Below, piece after piece: positions 14,882 to 27,477 of a DNA stretch of 64,000 nucleotides. The notes beneath the pieces were generated by a model, which saw nothing but the letters and a program-made list of their open reading frames with translations, was not told where the DNA came from and did no database searches. Origin of the DNA: Adineta vaga (lineage: Eukaryota > Rotifera); NCBI GenBank assembly GCA_021613535.1, contig CP075497.1, positions 7,812,001 to 7,876,000 on the forward strand, given 5' to 3'. Each line of letters begins with the position of its first letter. Within the stretch, counting starts at the first letter, position 1. A program made the position numbers and the translations under genes.

Positions 14882-17409
14882 CTATGAACAATCTAATTGA
14901 TCCATTTCATCGCAATCATCTATAGAAAAGGAAAAAAGTAAAAAGAAAATTTGAATCAAGAAAAGATCTGATTACATTCAGGAAATAGTGATGAACGACA
15001 AGATGAAGTTGCTGAATCGGCTGATAGACGTTTTTGAGTCTACAAACAGGAAGAGAACTTGAAGACATTTCATTTCAAAATCTTCTTACTGGGAAATTAT
15101 TTGAATTTAAATGATCGATAAGAAGATTGACTTCACGATGAATTTCTCCTGGATAGTTTTTCTTAAGTAATCGTTCTAAAGTCTTTGAAAATAAACACAA
15201 GATAAATCATTCGTTTATCAATGTACATATCCAAATTTCTTACGGATAATAATTTAGTTGAATTAAATATTGGTAATAAGATTTCTGTATCTTTTTCATT
15301 GAAAAGATTCCGTAATAATGATAACAAACATATTAGAAATTGTTTATCCGTAGATTGTTCAAGAAAAGAATAAATACGTTCAATTGTTAATCCTAATTCG
15401 AAACTTAATTACATTTTTATGGAAAAATTTCATGTTTTACCATTTAAAATATCTTGTTTGGTTTTTAGTGTTGATAAATATGAAAGATTTCGTAAAGCCC
15501 ATATACTATTGATTGATAATTCCTGATCTGAATGTGTTAAAAACGTGAAAAGTATATTAAGAATACCACCATGAAGTAATCTCTAGATGAAAATAAAATT
15601 TCATTTTACTATTTCAAAATATCTAACTAAAACAATTTTACTGTTCGACATATGGAAAATTCCAAAACACTATTACTAATAACGGAGGAAGCAATTTTAA
15701 CTAAAGATAGATCACACGATTTAATAGCATCCAGTAAAATATCACAAATTGTATCATTGAATGTTGTACGAAGTTGATGAACACTACGAGATAAACCATG
15801 AAATAAACGAAGTGAAGCGATTTGTAATGATAAATTCGAGGAACGATAACATTCAATTGCTGTTGTGATTAAATCTATAAGATAAATGAAATTAACATTC
15901 CTTCTCAATAGATTTACATGTCTAATTTTATCTATTTAAATATTTTCGACAACCTCAAGGAACTTTTATACCATAGTAAATCTTACTTTCTTGATCTGCA
16001 ATTCGTTTTTTAATATCTTCATGATGTGATGATAAAACAGCTAATAATGTTAAAGCTGATGATCGTATCTGTTCGAGAATAGTTTCATCAAGGTTTTCAT
16101 TGAAAAGTTTATTTGGTGTAAATAAATAACGAAATAATTGACTTAACAATTGTTCTGTATAGATCGCTGTATGATGTAATGAACTATTTCCATTTAGTAA
16201 ATAAATCAATGTATCTAGACATTCAATATACAAATAAACAGACTGATTTAGATTTGATTTTGTACATAAATGAATCAATGTTGTTAAAGCTTGATGTGAA
16301 ACATAGGGATCATCACATGTCAATACTTTCGTTTTACAGAGATTAACGAAAAATTTCGATGCATAGTACGATATAATCATTGATCGATTGATTTTCTTTA
16401 ATAAACTCGATATGATTTCACATAAAGTTCTATTTGTTTCAGATGAGATTGTTGAATATACTTGTTGAGCAATTAAAGAGTTTTCATAAGATATTGAACA
16501 GAGAAATTTCAAACAAACTTCAATGAGATATTCATTACGAAGACTAAAAGAAAAAGAGAAAATGAATTGTGAAATTTTTGTATATCTATATCATTCATAC
16601 GTGACTAGATGAATCCCTTTATGATAGAAGATATTTTCTATAAGTAGATTCATAATAATTTCAACGAAATCTTTGTTCATAATTTGTTCTTGTCGTTGAT
16701 TATTCACACATGCACAACAAAGAATTTCTATAATTGAGATTTGTGTTGATTTCGAAATGGATAATAATCGATGAAGAATATCGAGTGATTGAGAATTTTC
16801 AAAGAGAATATCAACAGGAGATAATTTTGAATATGATAAAGATTTGTCAGTAGGAATAATGGTTGATATCGGTTCGAATTTATTTTGATCGCATAAAAGT
16901 ATAAATGGTATAGGAGTTAAATAAGGATTCGAAAATTTTTTTGAAAGAAAAAATGAACGAAGACAACGAAGAGATGATTCATAAAAGAGTTTCGATTGTT
17001 GTTCATTTGTTAAGAGAAATAAAATTTGTTCAATAAATCCTAATTCAATTAAACGTTTAAGTAAATTTTTATCATTGGATTTAGCAAATGATGATATACA
17101 ATCGAAAATTTGAATAAGAATATCAGTATCGTTTGATGAAGAATATTCTTTTAGTAAATTATAAAGAACATCTAATGTTCCAACACGATAAAATGTAGTT
17201 TTACATCGTTTTGAACCGAGAATTAAGTTTTTGAACTAAATAGAAAAGAAACAAACGATATTGATTTTTTGAATCTTTTTTGCATTTCAAAAATTAAATA
17301 TTACTTCAATCAGTGCATGAAGTCGTTCTTGTCGATCGATATTATCAGTAAATTTTTGAAGTAAAATTTCTTCTTGTTGAGTAGGTAAATCATCATCATA
17401 CGACGGCAT
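14882..17409 (-). CDS. ARMC8: ARMC8, armadillo-repeat subunit of the CTLH (GID) E3 ligase
   Basis: An all-helical armadillo-repeat protein matching ARMC8, the scaffold subunit of the CTLH/GID ubiquitin ligase (yeast Gid5). Nine exons: 17305-17409, 16601-17235, 15987-16543, 15642-15874, 15441-15582, 15244-15392, 15090-15182, 14976-15039 and 14882-14919. They encode 671 residues, very close to the vertebrate protein, with all phases agreeing. The most diagnostic segment is LRLFHGLSRSVHQLRTTF followed by SLVKIASSVISNSVLEFS. The segment NSIWALRNLSYLSTLKT is also typical. The last two exons are small and encode a Ser/Cys/Asp-rich tail ending QLDCS that differs from vertebrate ARMC8. In the complex, ARMC8 contacts RANBP9 and the substrate receptor GID4. 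The gene is divergent to LARP4, with about 1.5 kb of low-complexity DNA between. Confidence 0.92.
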
Positions 17410-18898
17410 GCTTGATTTATTTTGATATTATTTCGAAAATAAACCAATATAATATATCAATGACACAAAAAAAGGTCAAAATCGTTGATTGGTTGAAAGA
17501 AATAACTAATGAAAATTTATTGATTTATTCTCTCTAGAGAATTAATGAACTATTTGCATTAATAATTTGCGTTATTTGTAATAATAAATAAATGAGTATA
17601 GTTAGGACATTTCAAGAAAGGTTTAACAAGATTTTCTCTCGAAATTTTTTTAATGCATTGATGAGTTAGCATTTTCAATTAAAGAAACGATATTGATTAG
17701 TTAATTGATCGTATCAAAAAAATATATTCGTTAACTGTTCATTTTATTTAGTAAGTTGTTTCCAGATACGATATTCGTTCAACGTCGCTATTGAAAAAGA
17801 TCGGTTGCTTGGACACAAGCTGTCTATCACTAGAGGGTAAGAAAAGAAAGAGAAAGCGAGAGAGAGAGAGAGCGAGTGCGAGAAAAAGAAAGTAAAAGAA
17901 GAAATATAAATGCCTAAAGGAAGCTCGATTCGCATTTGTTCTTTTACTTTCTCTCCCTCTCTCTGTCTTCTTGTTAACCCTTTTCTTCTTTCTCGTCGCC
18001 GTTGTTGTGCACATTGTACTATGCCCTGTATGATGTAGACGACATGCATTACTCATCGTATGCACACATCCATCTAACCGTTTTTCTTTTTTTTCTCTCT
18101 CTCTTTCCATTGTTTATTCTCACATACATATAGACATACTAGTTGTAGCAACAAAACGATTCGAATGTTGTTAGTTTATTTTCTTGTTCTCTTTCTTATA
18201 TCAAAGAACTATCCATTCAATAAATAGTAGACTCTATTTTTGATGAATCATACTTTTCAAGGCTAGAGACAGGAAAAAAAAAGTTATCATTCTTTTTTCT
18301 TCTCTTATAGGTCACAACTGTGCTATCTTTTTATGTATCGGGCATGTTTGGCAGCTCGTGTGACGTTGACCAATCGAGCTCAATTGTTATTGTCGTTGTC
18401 TATTAACAGGTTATTTTTCATATTTAAATCTTTTCTTATATACATGTAGATATATATTCTATCGTTTTCGTTTTGTTTTTTTAGCTTCGTTATCAATTTT
18501 TGTTGTTAAAAACATATTAAACGTGCTCGAATATTTGATCATGTGTGCTGTCGTCTACATTCCTTTTTGATACCGTTTCCTGTTGTATTTTCTCATCCTA
18601 AACGTAAGAATTTCTCTAAATTAGATGAAAAGAAATGAAACAATAATAACAAACAAAATGATTTTGTAATTGGATTTTCGTTCTTCTTTAGAAAACCAAA
18701 TATTCTTCAAATTGTTCTCAAATTAATTCGTTTTTCTTGTACTACAAAATTCTAATAATCCACGTGTTTTGTTTTCTGTTCATTTTGCAACGCATTTGTT
18801 CACCACATCTAGACAATTCATCTTGTTATCTTCATCATATACATATTATTCACACATATCTATAGACAGTAGTTCAATTTTGTTTCTTTTTTATCAAA
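17410..18898. other. Divergent promoter region of ARMC8 and LARP4
   Basis: About 1.5 kb separating two divergently transcribed genes, rich in GA and CT microsatellite-like tracts (for example a GA run at about 17859-17872). Open frames in it are translations of these tracts and are not supported as genes. LARP4 5' UTR exons may lie here. Confidence 0.5.
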
Positions 18899-21800
18899 AT
18901 GACGCAAGCAACAGTAAGTCAAATTTTTCATTCTTTGTCCTTTCTTTTCCTTTTTCTTTCATTTTCGATAGTTAACGAAAAACGTAAACTTGTTATAGGA
19001 TTTCTCTTTTTCCCTATTTCATTCTTATATATCCACATATAAGCACATGTATTGTTCGATTTTTTGCTCTAAATTTCGGATGAGAATAGAAAAACGTTTT
19101 TTTTTGTCAACACAATCAATAGATTTATTGATGTTGACGATGATGCCGGTGTTATCATGAAAATTGTTGACAACGAAGGTTTATCCTAAGTAGTATTAAT
19201 ATTTTTCCTGAGAGAACATTTCTTCGTTATTATTTGATTATCGATCAGAATTCTCCGACTATCAATGGAGCATGAGGCAGTTGAAATTCACTTATATGGC
19301 TATAATACATATATTACATCCGATTTTAACACCAAGGAAATTCTATTTTGTATACAAAATGCCAATATCATCGGTGATACTAAGAGTTATGGCCAATACG
19401 ACCTTGTTAACAGCGACGATATCTATCTTCCACCATTGTTTCTAGTTGATCAAGAAGACACTGTTGTCTTTCATCCATATAATCATCATGTGAGAAGAAG
19501 AAGAAGAAGAAAACGAGAAGACAAAGCTCTTGTCCTTCGAATAAGAGTATAGTTAGAATAGAGGATAGATGGTAAGACATCAGACAAGCCAAAAAAACGA
19601 GAACAAGAAAATAGACAGAGACGATAGAGTAATATAAAAAAGACGAAGAAGAAGAAAAAGGGAAAAAGAAGAAGAAGAAGAAGAAGAAGAAGGCAACAAC
19701 AAAATATTTGTTTGTTATACATAATTTTCTTTTTTGTTCAAGGTAAATGTCGGCAGTAGTGTCGTCAAAAATCTCAATCCTAATGCTCAACATTTTTCGA
19801 CGAGCGATTACAACAACGGAACAGTACCGGCCGGATCGATAGTACCCAGTGGTATGTTTTGATTAGTCTAATTATTATGATTACTGTTTGAAAGAATGTA
19901 TTGATACAAATCGTTTTTTAATAGATGATTTATACAGAGAGCTTATTGATAATGGAACGGGATCTTATCTTCGACAACATCAATCTCATATGTATCCAGG
20001 TAAATTTTAATTTTCTTATTTCATTTTATTGATAATGATATTAATATGTATTTGTCTGTATCTATTGATAATTCAGGTTTTTATTATGAGGGTAAGAGAT
20101 AACATATACATTTGCGTGTGTATGTGTGGAAACATTGCGAAGGAAGATAAATGCAAAGGGGAGCAGTCATTCAGTTACTTTTTGTTCTTTACCATGCTTC
20201 TTTTTCTCGGTTATGTGTCCCGCTACTCATTTCTCAATCTTTCTCTCTCCCTCGCGTTCTCCACACACGAGTGCGCGAGAATACGTAGCTTCTTCTCCTC
20301 CTGATTGCCAACACACATACACACTATTTGCTTTGAACAACACATATACATACTTATTTTCTCTCTCTCTCTCTCTTCTTCATTGAACGCATTTATGATG
20401 TGTATATTCATCTAACTATCTTATTTTCATCTTTCTTATTGTTCTAGTCGATCCATCGTCAATTGACGCTCTTCAACAACATCATCAACAACAACAACAA
20501 ACAGAAGCGAACTTTGCCGTTCCTGAACATGCGGCCATGCTCGAGACAATGGATCATCAACAAACAACAATGTTAAATCCAAATCATCTTCATCATCCTC
20601 AATCACATATACATCAGCCAATGCCAGGTAAAATATAACTAATAACAATAATATAGGAAAGAAATTATAGGTGATGCAATCTTAATGATAGAGACCATCG
20701 ATCATCATTCTTCGTATATTAAGGCGTGTATATATATATATATATATATGCAATGAGCCTGTCAGCATACTCTTCTTCGTTATCACTTTAGTTCAATACA
20801 AAAAGAGAAAAAAAACCGCAGAGAAAAAGAAAGCATTTAATTGTTGTTGAACGGGAGCCAAAATGATGAACGGTTTATACATAGCGGATAACCGTCGTCG
20901 GTTTGTGTTCGCGCGGACGAGAATGAGAGAGAAGAACAGAACATATACACCGTCTGGTTTGAATTGCAAGCTACGTGCACATACATACACACATACACAC
21001 ATACACACTTCGAATTGTTTTGCTTCGTCGTTCTTCTTTTCTTCTTCTTTCTCTCTCTCTCTCATGCGTATGTACGTATGTGTATAACAATCGAAAGAGA
21101 ACATCACCGAAAGAGAACGCGTACGAGAGAGATAGTGTCGGCACCATGTCTTCCTTCACTTGACGCAAGTTTTTTTTGTATATGTGCATATTTTAAAGAA
21201 ATAACAACTATAAAGATGATCTATGAACGAAGACGTGTTGTTAATCAGCAATCAGGTTTCTTTATTTATTAAATTGAAATAAAATTTTTATTTAATTTAT
21301 TTATTTTCAAAATAATTTAGACGACGAACAAGCTCATCAATTACAATTGACACCAGAACAATTACGACAACACTTAAGAAAACAACTTGAATATTATTTT
21401 TCTAGAGAAAATATGATTAATGATAGATATTTAAAGTCACAAATGGATGCAGAAGAATATGTACCCATATTTGTAATTGCTAATTTTAAACTTGTTAAAC
21501 GTCTTACACATGATTTACAATTAATAACTGATGTTCTAAAAGGTAGTTTATTTTCGAAAACAAAAGCAATCATATATTTATGATGATGATGATTTTGTTT
21601 TGTGTTTAGAATTGCCATCAGTTGAAGTCGATCCTGAAGATAAAAAAGTTCGTTCAGCTGATGAAAAAAAATATCGTCCAACTGGTAAACGTTGTATTAT
21701 TATTTTACGTGATGTACCATTAGATGCAGCCGAAAATGAAGTATCAGAATTATTTTTAAATGAACATTGTCCTGTACCAGCAGTTGCTTGTGAAAGAGCG

Positions 21801-24800
21801 TTAGAATCAGGTACATCCGATTGTTGGTATGTGACATTCAACAGCGAAGATGATGCACAAAATGCATTTTTATATTTAACAAGAGAAAATGTTTCAATAC
21901 GTGGCCAAAAAGTCTTGGTATGAGAACTCTTAGTTAATTCATATAGAACGTTTTTGTTTTGTTTTAAGGCTCGAATGAAAACACGTCTATGGCAAAAACC
22001 ATCATCTGTACCAAGTACAAATCCTTCTACACCGGTTTCCCCACCTATGACAACAACAAACAGTGGTGCAACGAGTCCACCACCTCCACTACAACAACAA
22101 CCGATTCAAACGTATCCAAATTCAACATTTATTTCACAGCAACAAATTCAACCTCCTCTACCACAGTACTCATCTCATGCTCAGCAACAGCAACAATTTA
22201 ATCAACCACAAATTCCTCCACAACAACAAGCACAACAGCAACATGCTCCTGTCTATATGCCAGCATCAACAAATCCTCATTCGAATCAAACACAAATTTT
22301 AGGAAATCTTCAATCACAAACAAATAACTATCGTCATCCAATACATCCATCGGTTGTTCCATCTTCGCAACCACATGTTGCAGCTCAATATTCAAATACA
22401 AATCAAACACAACATCCACCTTCAATTGATCAAACACAAGCCTTACAACATTTACGTATGGGTTATCCAAATTATGGCGCTAATCCACAATTTGATCGTG
22501 CTACATGGGCAACAACACATTCACAAGGTGTTCAAGCAACTCCAACGGCACTTTCATTTGCTACAACTGCTCAACAAGCGAACATGGCTTCCTATCCAAC
22601 ATCAATTCATCAACAACCACAATTTATCACGAATGTAAGCAAGAACAAATGAATAAAAAATTTATTATTATCTTTTTCATACTTATGATTTTCTAGTCAA
22701 CTGTATATCCTGGTGGAAATCTATGGTATATGTCTTCTCCATATCAAACAGCTGACCAATATCCAACTATGGTACGTTCGATAAATAGTTTCTTCCTATA
22801 AAATCGATACAAATCAGATATGAAGATGACAAAAAACGGGCCTAATCTTTTTTTTTATAGATTGTGCCTCTCAATTCTCTAATCAGAGTACGAAAAAAAC
22901 ATTTTTTTAAAATACTATTTATCATTACTTTTATATCTCTTGTGGATGTTTTGATGTGCGTGCACACCCCAAACCATATTCTTCGCTAAGTTCGAATTCG
23001 TTGTTTTTGTTTTAAAACAAACATTTACGGAAAGTCTTATAGTAGAATTCAAGAGATCCTCTTCCCTTCGTTTTTTCCTCACTATGTATTTGCATGAAAT
23101 ATATACATACTTGTTATTCATCACGAGGATCTCTTTATTGTGTTTAGAAGAGTTCGAGTAAGAAAAATACGAAATTAGAAGATTTAAGAACGAAAAAAAT
23201 ATAGTTGATCAAAATAGTTAGCATGTAGCTTCATTTTTCTGTTGTTTTGACGCTCGTATCAAGACTATCGTAATAATCTACTTCCTTGATGACTGAGATT
23301 TTGTTTTCTCTAGGCTTATAATGGTGCCAACAAGCAAAAAGCTCGAATAACACGTGACTATCCACCAACAACGAAATCACGGTAAGTTTCAATGAAATAA
23401 ATTTTCATTTAATTTGATCAACTTCATACTTTTAGTAATTCTGCGAAACCGCCTAATACACGTAATTCTCGTCATGATGGTCTTCAAATAAATAATGAAC
23501 ATTCAAATGAATTACTCGATTATTGTCAACACAGTACTCCACAGTTCGTATATTTTGTTGATTTCATGGATTACATATGAACATAACAATTTCTTAATCT
23601 ATGTTTAGTTCCGAAGGTAGTAGTTCACCAGTCCCTCGTGCCGAAGCAGTAATTAATCGTACTAACGAATCAATAACACAACCAGTATCGAATACATCAT
23701 TACAACATGTTCAGACGTATCCTCCAAATACAATTGAAACATCCGGTAATGATAATATTGATCATTATCATCATCAACCAACAAATGATGTGTAAGAAAC
23801 AGAAATAATTCTATTTATTGGAAAATATCTCGTTGTTGTTGCCATTATCTGATTATAGTTTATATAATAATGCGAACAGTCACGTCCAACATTCAGGATC
23901 ATCTGATATCAGTTCATCCCAAGATCAAACTAATGATTCACAAAATTTAGGCAAATTCTCAAATCAATCCTCTTATTCAACAGTAAGATTTTGGTTCGAA
24001 AAAGAGGAACTAAATCCTTATGAAATATCTTATATTCTAGTCATCATCCGTGGATAATTCAAAGATAAATTATCAACCATTAGAACAACGAAAACCATCC
24101 ACAATTAATCAAGATCAACAACAACATTCTTCAGTTAATGAAAATCAACAACAACAACAGCAGCAGCAATCAAATAAAAAAGCTAATCAGCAACAATCAT
24201 CAATCCGTCCATTGATGCCACGTGAAAATCGATCAGCACAAAATTCCAATCGGCCATCATCGTCATCGCAACAAGGTCGATCTCAACAACAACAACAACA
24301 GTCTCGAATGAATTCAAATTCATCAACACCATTGAGTGTTTCAATACCTAAAGTATCATCAGCTACTTATTACAATCAAACATCATCTTCCTCTCCACAA
24401 TCACCAAATTCAAATCAAAAGTAAGTCTTATATTTTAAGAATGCTATATTCAATAAGAAGTATTTTCTATATTAGAGCTCAACAACAGCAAGCTAATGAT
24501 AATAATGGTCCACGTACTTATGCTGATATGCTTAAAGTCAAACAAACTCCACAACAACAAACTGAATCAACAAAATCTCCGACCAATGAAACTAATGATC
24601 TATCTTCATCTCGTGCTCAATCGCCTATAAACAATACTACTAATAATACTAATCCTAAAACTGATTCTGTTTCCGTAAATCCCGAAACAAATGGACCATT
24701 ATCATCATCATCATCCGATTTATCTCCATCGAATCAAACGGAACCACCTGGAGCTTCTCAATCATTAACTATAAATGATTCAAATGCTGCTCGTCGTAAT

Positions 24801-25196
24801 AGTTCAGCATCAGATCATCCACAACAACAACAACAACAACAACATTCATCATCACCATCACATCAACAGTATAATAATTCACGAGGTCGCGGTGGTGGTC
24901 GTGGAGGCGGTGGTGGAGTTAACTATCGGTATTCAAATGAACGTCGTTCTGGTTCAAGTAATAGTTTAAATCGCGGCGGCGGTGGTCGAGGCGGTGGTCG
25001 TCGTTCAGTAAATAACAATGCGGGTCCGAATGGACCACCATCCTATCAACCACGTGGCAGTGGTAGTCGTGGTAATGGACGATTTTTTGATCGGCCACGT
25101 GGTGGAGGTGGCAACTATCACAATAGTAATCAAACGGTGCACCGTTTCACCGGCAACACAGGCAATGTTGAACCACAGGTTCACTATGCCGAATAA
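18899..25196 (+). CDS. LARP4: La-related protein 4 (LARP4/4B)
   Basis: A cytoplasmic poly(A)/PABP-binding protein that stabilises mRNAs. Fourteen exons give 1077 residues: 18899-18913, 19743-19851, 19925-19999, 20448-20627, 21321-21542, 21610-21917, 21969-22634, 22697-22771, 23314-23381, 23436-23543, 23609-23791, 23859-23982, 24041-24420 and 24476-25196. All phases agree. A PAM2-like motif LNPNAQHF occurs at residues 16-23, matching the LNPNA core by which LARP4 binds the PABP MLLE domain. The La motif occupies about residues 130-200 (LRKQLEYYFSRENMINDRYL) and the LARP4-type RRM about 218-295. The remainder is Gln/Ser/Asn-rich, and the C-terminus has RGG-type arginine-glycine repeats (residues ~975-1060). 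Human LARP4 lacks such a long poly-Gln/RGG tail. The first coding exon is only 15 bases. The 829-base first intron contains an unexplained open segment described separately. The donor at 23544 (GTTCGT) is weak but is the only one that keeps frame. Confidence 0.93.
19124..19495 (+). other. Unassigned coding-like segment inside LARP4 intron 1
   Basis: Two open stretches sit between acceptor- and donor-like sites within the first LARP4 intron. One starts after an AG at about 19123 and reads FIDVDDDAGVIMKIVDNEG. The other includes the ATG at 19265 and reads through DDIYLPPLFLVDQEDTVVF to a GTGAGA donor-like site at about 19491. The base composition is visibly less AT-biased than the surrounding intron, with more C-ending codons. 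The phases do not fit the LARP4 frame cleanly, and no family is recognised. It could be an alternative exon, a degraded insertion, or chance. Confidence 0.2.
19666..19693. repeat. (GAA)n microsatellite in LARP4 intron 1
   Basis: A GAA/AGA trinucleotide run just upstream of LARP4 exon 2. It accounts for the poly-Arg/Glu and poly-Phe/Leu open frames around it. Confidence 0.8.
20359..20378. repeat. (TC)n microsatellite in LARP4 intron 3
   Basis: An alternating CT run of about 18 bases in the intron between LARP4 exons 3 and 4. Confidence 0.8.
20728..20749. repeat. (TA)n microsatellite in LARP4 intron 4
   Basis: An alternating TA run of about 22 bases in the long intron between LARP4 exons 4 and 5. 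The same intron also carries CT runs near 21049-21062. Confidence 0.8.
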
Positions 25197-25982
25197 ATAT
25201 TAAAAAAAACACTACATGATTTGTATCTTCTCGAGTTGTTCGTCTTTCGTTGCTTATTTATTTGTAGTTCCTGTCTCTTGAAATGAACCCAAGAAAAGCA
25301 AAAATAGACAAAAAAAAACAAGAAAAAATGTCAGAAAAAAATACTAAAAGAAAACGTTTGTGTGTGTGTGTGTGTTTGTTCCACTTTCTTTTTCTCGCGT
25401 ATCGTCTACTTTTTTGTAACGATTTAAAAAAAACCAAAAAAAATTTCTTTCTTCTTTGTTTCTGAACCCTCTCTCTGTATGCGTGTGTATGTGTGTTTGG
25501 TGCTCTTGATTTCTTTTGCTTTTTGTTTTCTCTTTTCGTTTTGTCTTCCGGAGATAAAAGTTTTTGTCTTTGTCTTTTTGGATTTCACCGCTCAACCCTC
25601 TCTTTTTTTTTCGGACTCGCACACAAGAAAACAAAACTTTATAGTCTCCCGGTGTGTGCTTTTTCTTTTTGTTTCTTTCTTTTCGAAACTCTTCATCTTA
25701 TATGTTTCTTTTCTTTTGTCAACACAAAAAAACTACATGGTTGTTTTGCCTCTCTTCTAATTTTTTGTTTTGTTCAGTTGGCCGATTTCTGTATCTGTGT
25801 GTGTCTGTACGCGTCAAAGGTTCTTCTTCTTCTTCTTTTTTCCTTTGTTTTTGTTTGTTTATGTCCAGAGAAAAAATGATGGTGATGTTTGCAGGCGTGA
25901 CCAAAGTTGATTGAGAACGAGAGAGAAAGAGAAAAGAAAAAAAATGGTAAGATCGATTTTTTTTATACAATTAATAAAAGAT
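25197..25982. other. LARP4 3' region, low complexity
   Basis: Strongly T-rich and C/T-rich sequence with a TG repeat at about 25358-25375. The long open frames here translate to Phe/Leu/Ser/Cys-rich low-complexity peptides and are not credible genes. Likely LARP4 3' UTR and terminator region, convergent with the coiled-coil gene. Confidence 0.55.
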
Positions 25983-27144
25983 TCATGACTTTCTCTCTCG
26001 TGGTAAATATTTTGTATTTCGTTCTATTGCTTCAATTGCTAATCGAACACGATTTATTGGTGTAGATTTAATTATATTAATGATTGGTTGCGATAATTTC
26101 GGGTTTTCATTTGACAGATGAACAAAAGATGGAATCTGAAATCAATCATCAATCTATTTTTAGTAAAAAAAGATTGTTATTGTTCGTCGGATAGATAGAT
26201 GATTGTCTACTCTTGATTATATCAACACTCAAAAATTGCTCATTGGACGTTATTGAGATTATATTCTTTACAGACAACGATGTGATAATAGTGTTTTAGA
26301 TAGAAATCTTCGTATAACTTACTAGAGATTCTTCTTTCTTTTTCGCTAATGTAAATGACCAACTTAGATTTGATTTATGTACAAATTTTGCTTCATTATC
26401 ACCCGTTGCATTATCAATAGCTTTGATTTCGATATCTGACAAGGATTGTTCTACATGTATTTGATCTGTTTCGGTTTGTCGATGATGATGTTCATTAGGT
26501 AACCAAGAAATATGAAATTTATTTTTATCTTTCCATTCATTGATATTTTCTTGAATATTTATCATCGAAAGAGAAATCTTTTCCTGATTTTCCGATGGAA
26601 TAATCTTGGAAAATAATTGCATACTTTCAATAAATATTTTCATGTATTCTTGTTCGATCGTATCCATTTGTAAACATAATTGTTGATAATTTGATTGAAA
26701 TAATGAAAAATCTTTTGAAAATTTTCTCGATAGTTTTGTTTTATAGGAAATTATGGATGAATTTTGTTCTTTAAAATCAATAAATAGATCTAATTGTTTA
26801 CGAGAGTGTTTTAACTGAGAACGAATCGATTTAGTCGAATGATTCTTTGACCAAATCAAACATTTGATTGTTAAACATTCAAGTTCATACAAAAGTTTGG
26901 TAATCGTTTCTAATCGCATCTTTAACTGTGAAGTAAATTGAGATAAATAAACTGTTTTAGTATTATACATAAGATGTTTATTGAACTTTGATAAAAGTCT
27001 TTCGATTTGTTCATGTTCCTCAATAAGAATGTTCTCAAATATCAAAGAACTTTTACGTATTAGTTTCATCATTTGAATAGATACATTGAAACGCTCAATT
27101 AAACGTGATGGATGTGATGTAAGACAACATTGACAAGAGGACAT
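25983..27144 (-). CDS. Uncharacterised coiled-coil protein
   Basis: Two exons, 26323-27144 and 25983-26135, join in phase 0 across a 187-base intron to give 324 residues. The start is the ATG at 27144 (MSSCQCCLTSHPSRLIERF). The N-terminus carries CxxC-like cysteines. Residues 30-200 are a long helical region with heptad-like spacing of Leu/Ile/Phe and many Lys/Gln/Glu, compatible with a coiled-coil bundle. The last about 50 residues contain IINIIKSTPINRVRLAIEAIE and a basic end (PRERKS). No signal peptide, membrane segment or catalytic motif is visible. I do not recognise the family; a helical-bundle adaptor is a guess. The gene is divergent to SAS-6 with only 333 bases between the two start codons, so they may share a promoter. 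Confidence 0.7.
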
Positions 27145-27477
27145 TGGAAAAAAACAAACGATGTGTATATAAATACAGAAACAAATGAAAAGTTATATTG
27201 AAACAATACGCGCATTATTAAATATACTAATCTATCGAAATAATGATAACAATCATTAAATGATATGAAAGAATTCGATTGATTTCTTTGGTATTTTTCA
27301 CACTTCGATGTTGTAGACAATGCAACCATGAGTACTGGACTCATTCATTCTTTGCTTATTTAAACGATGTCACTGGTTGTTAAGCGTCGCTTAGGATTTT
27401 ATTGGTTGAAAAGAATGATCAAATAGCATTTTATTTTCAAATATTCTTCTCTTTTGTTATTTTTTTATTTTGTGGTT
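27145..27477. promoter_or_regulatory. Candidate bidirectional promoter, coiled-coil gene / SAS-6
   Basis: A 333-base AT-rich interval between two divergent ATGs. Both genes must be initiated from here unless they have distant 5' UTR exons. No specific motif is identified. Confidence 0.4.

Noticed and set aside
17744-18110. Two overlapping minus-strand open frames rich in Arg/Glu and Phe/Leu/Ser
   Set aside because: They are translations of GA/CT low-complexity tracts in the ARMC8-LARP4 divergent region, with no splice or domain support.
20793-21272. Several 60-100 codon frames on both strands inside a LARP4 intron
   Set aside because: They come from CA, GA and CT repeats within the intron between LARP4 exons 4 and 5. 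All read as low complexity.
22063-22638. Alternative frames within LARP4 exon 7, His/Asn/Val-rich
   Set aside because: Shadows of the Gln-rich LARP4 coding frame on the same DNA.
25344-25970. Phe/Cys/Leu-rich open frames downstream of LARP4
   Set aside because: T-rich and TG-repeat sequence of the 3' region; no homology features and opposite-strand frames are equally open.
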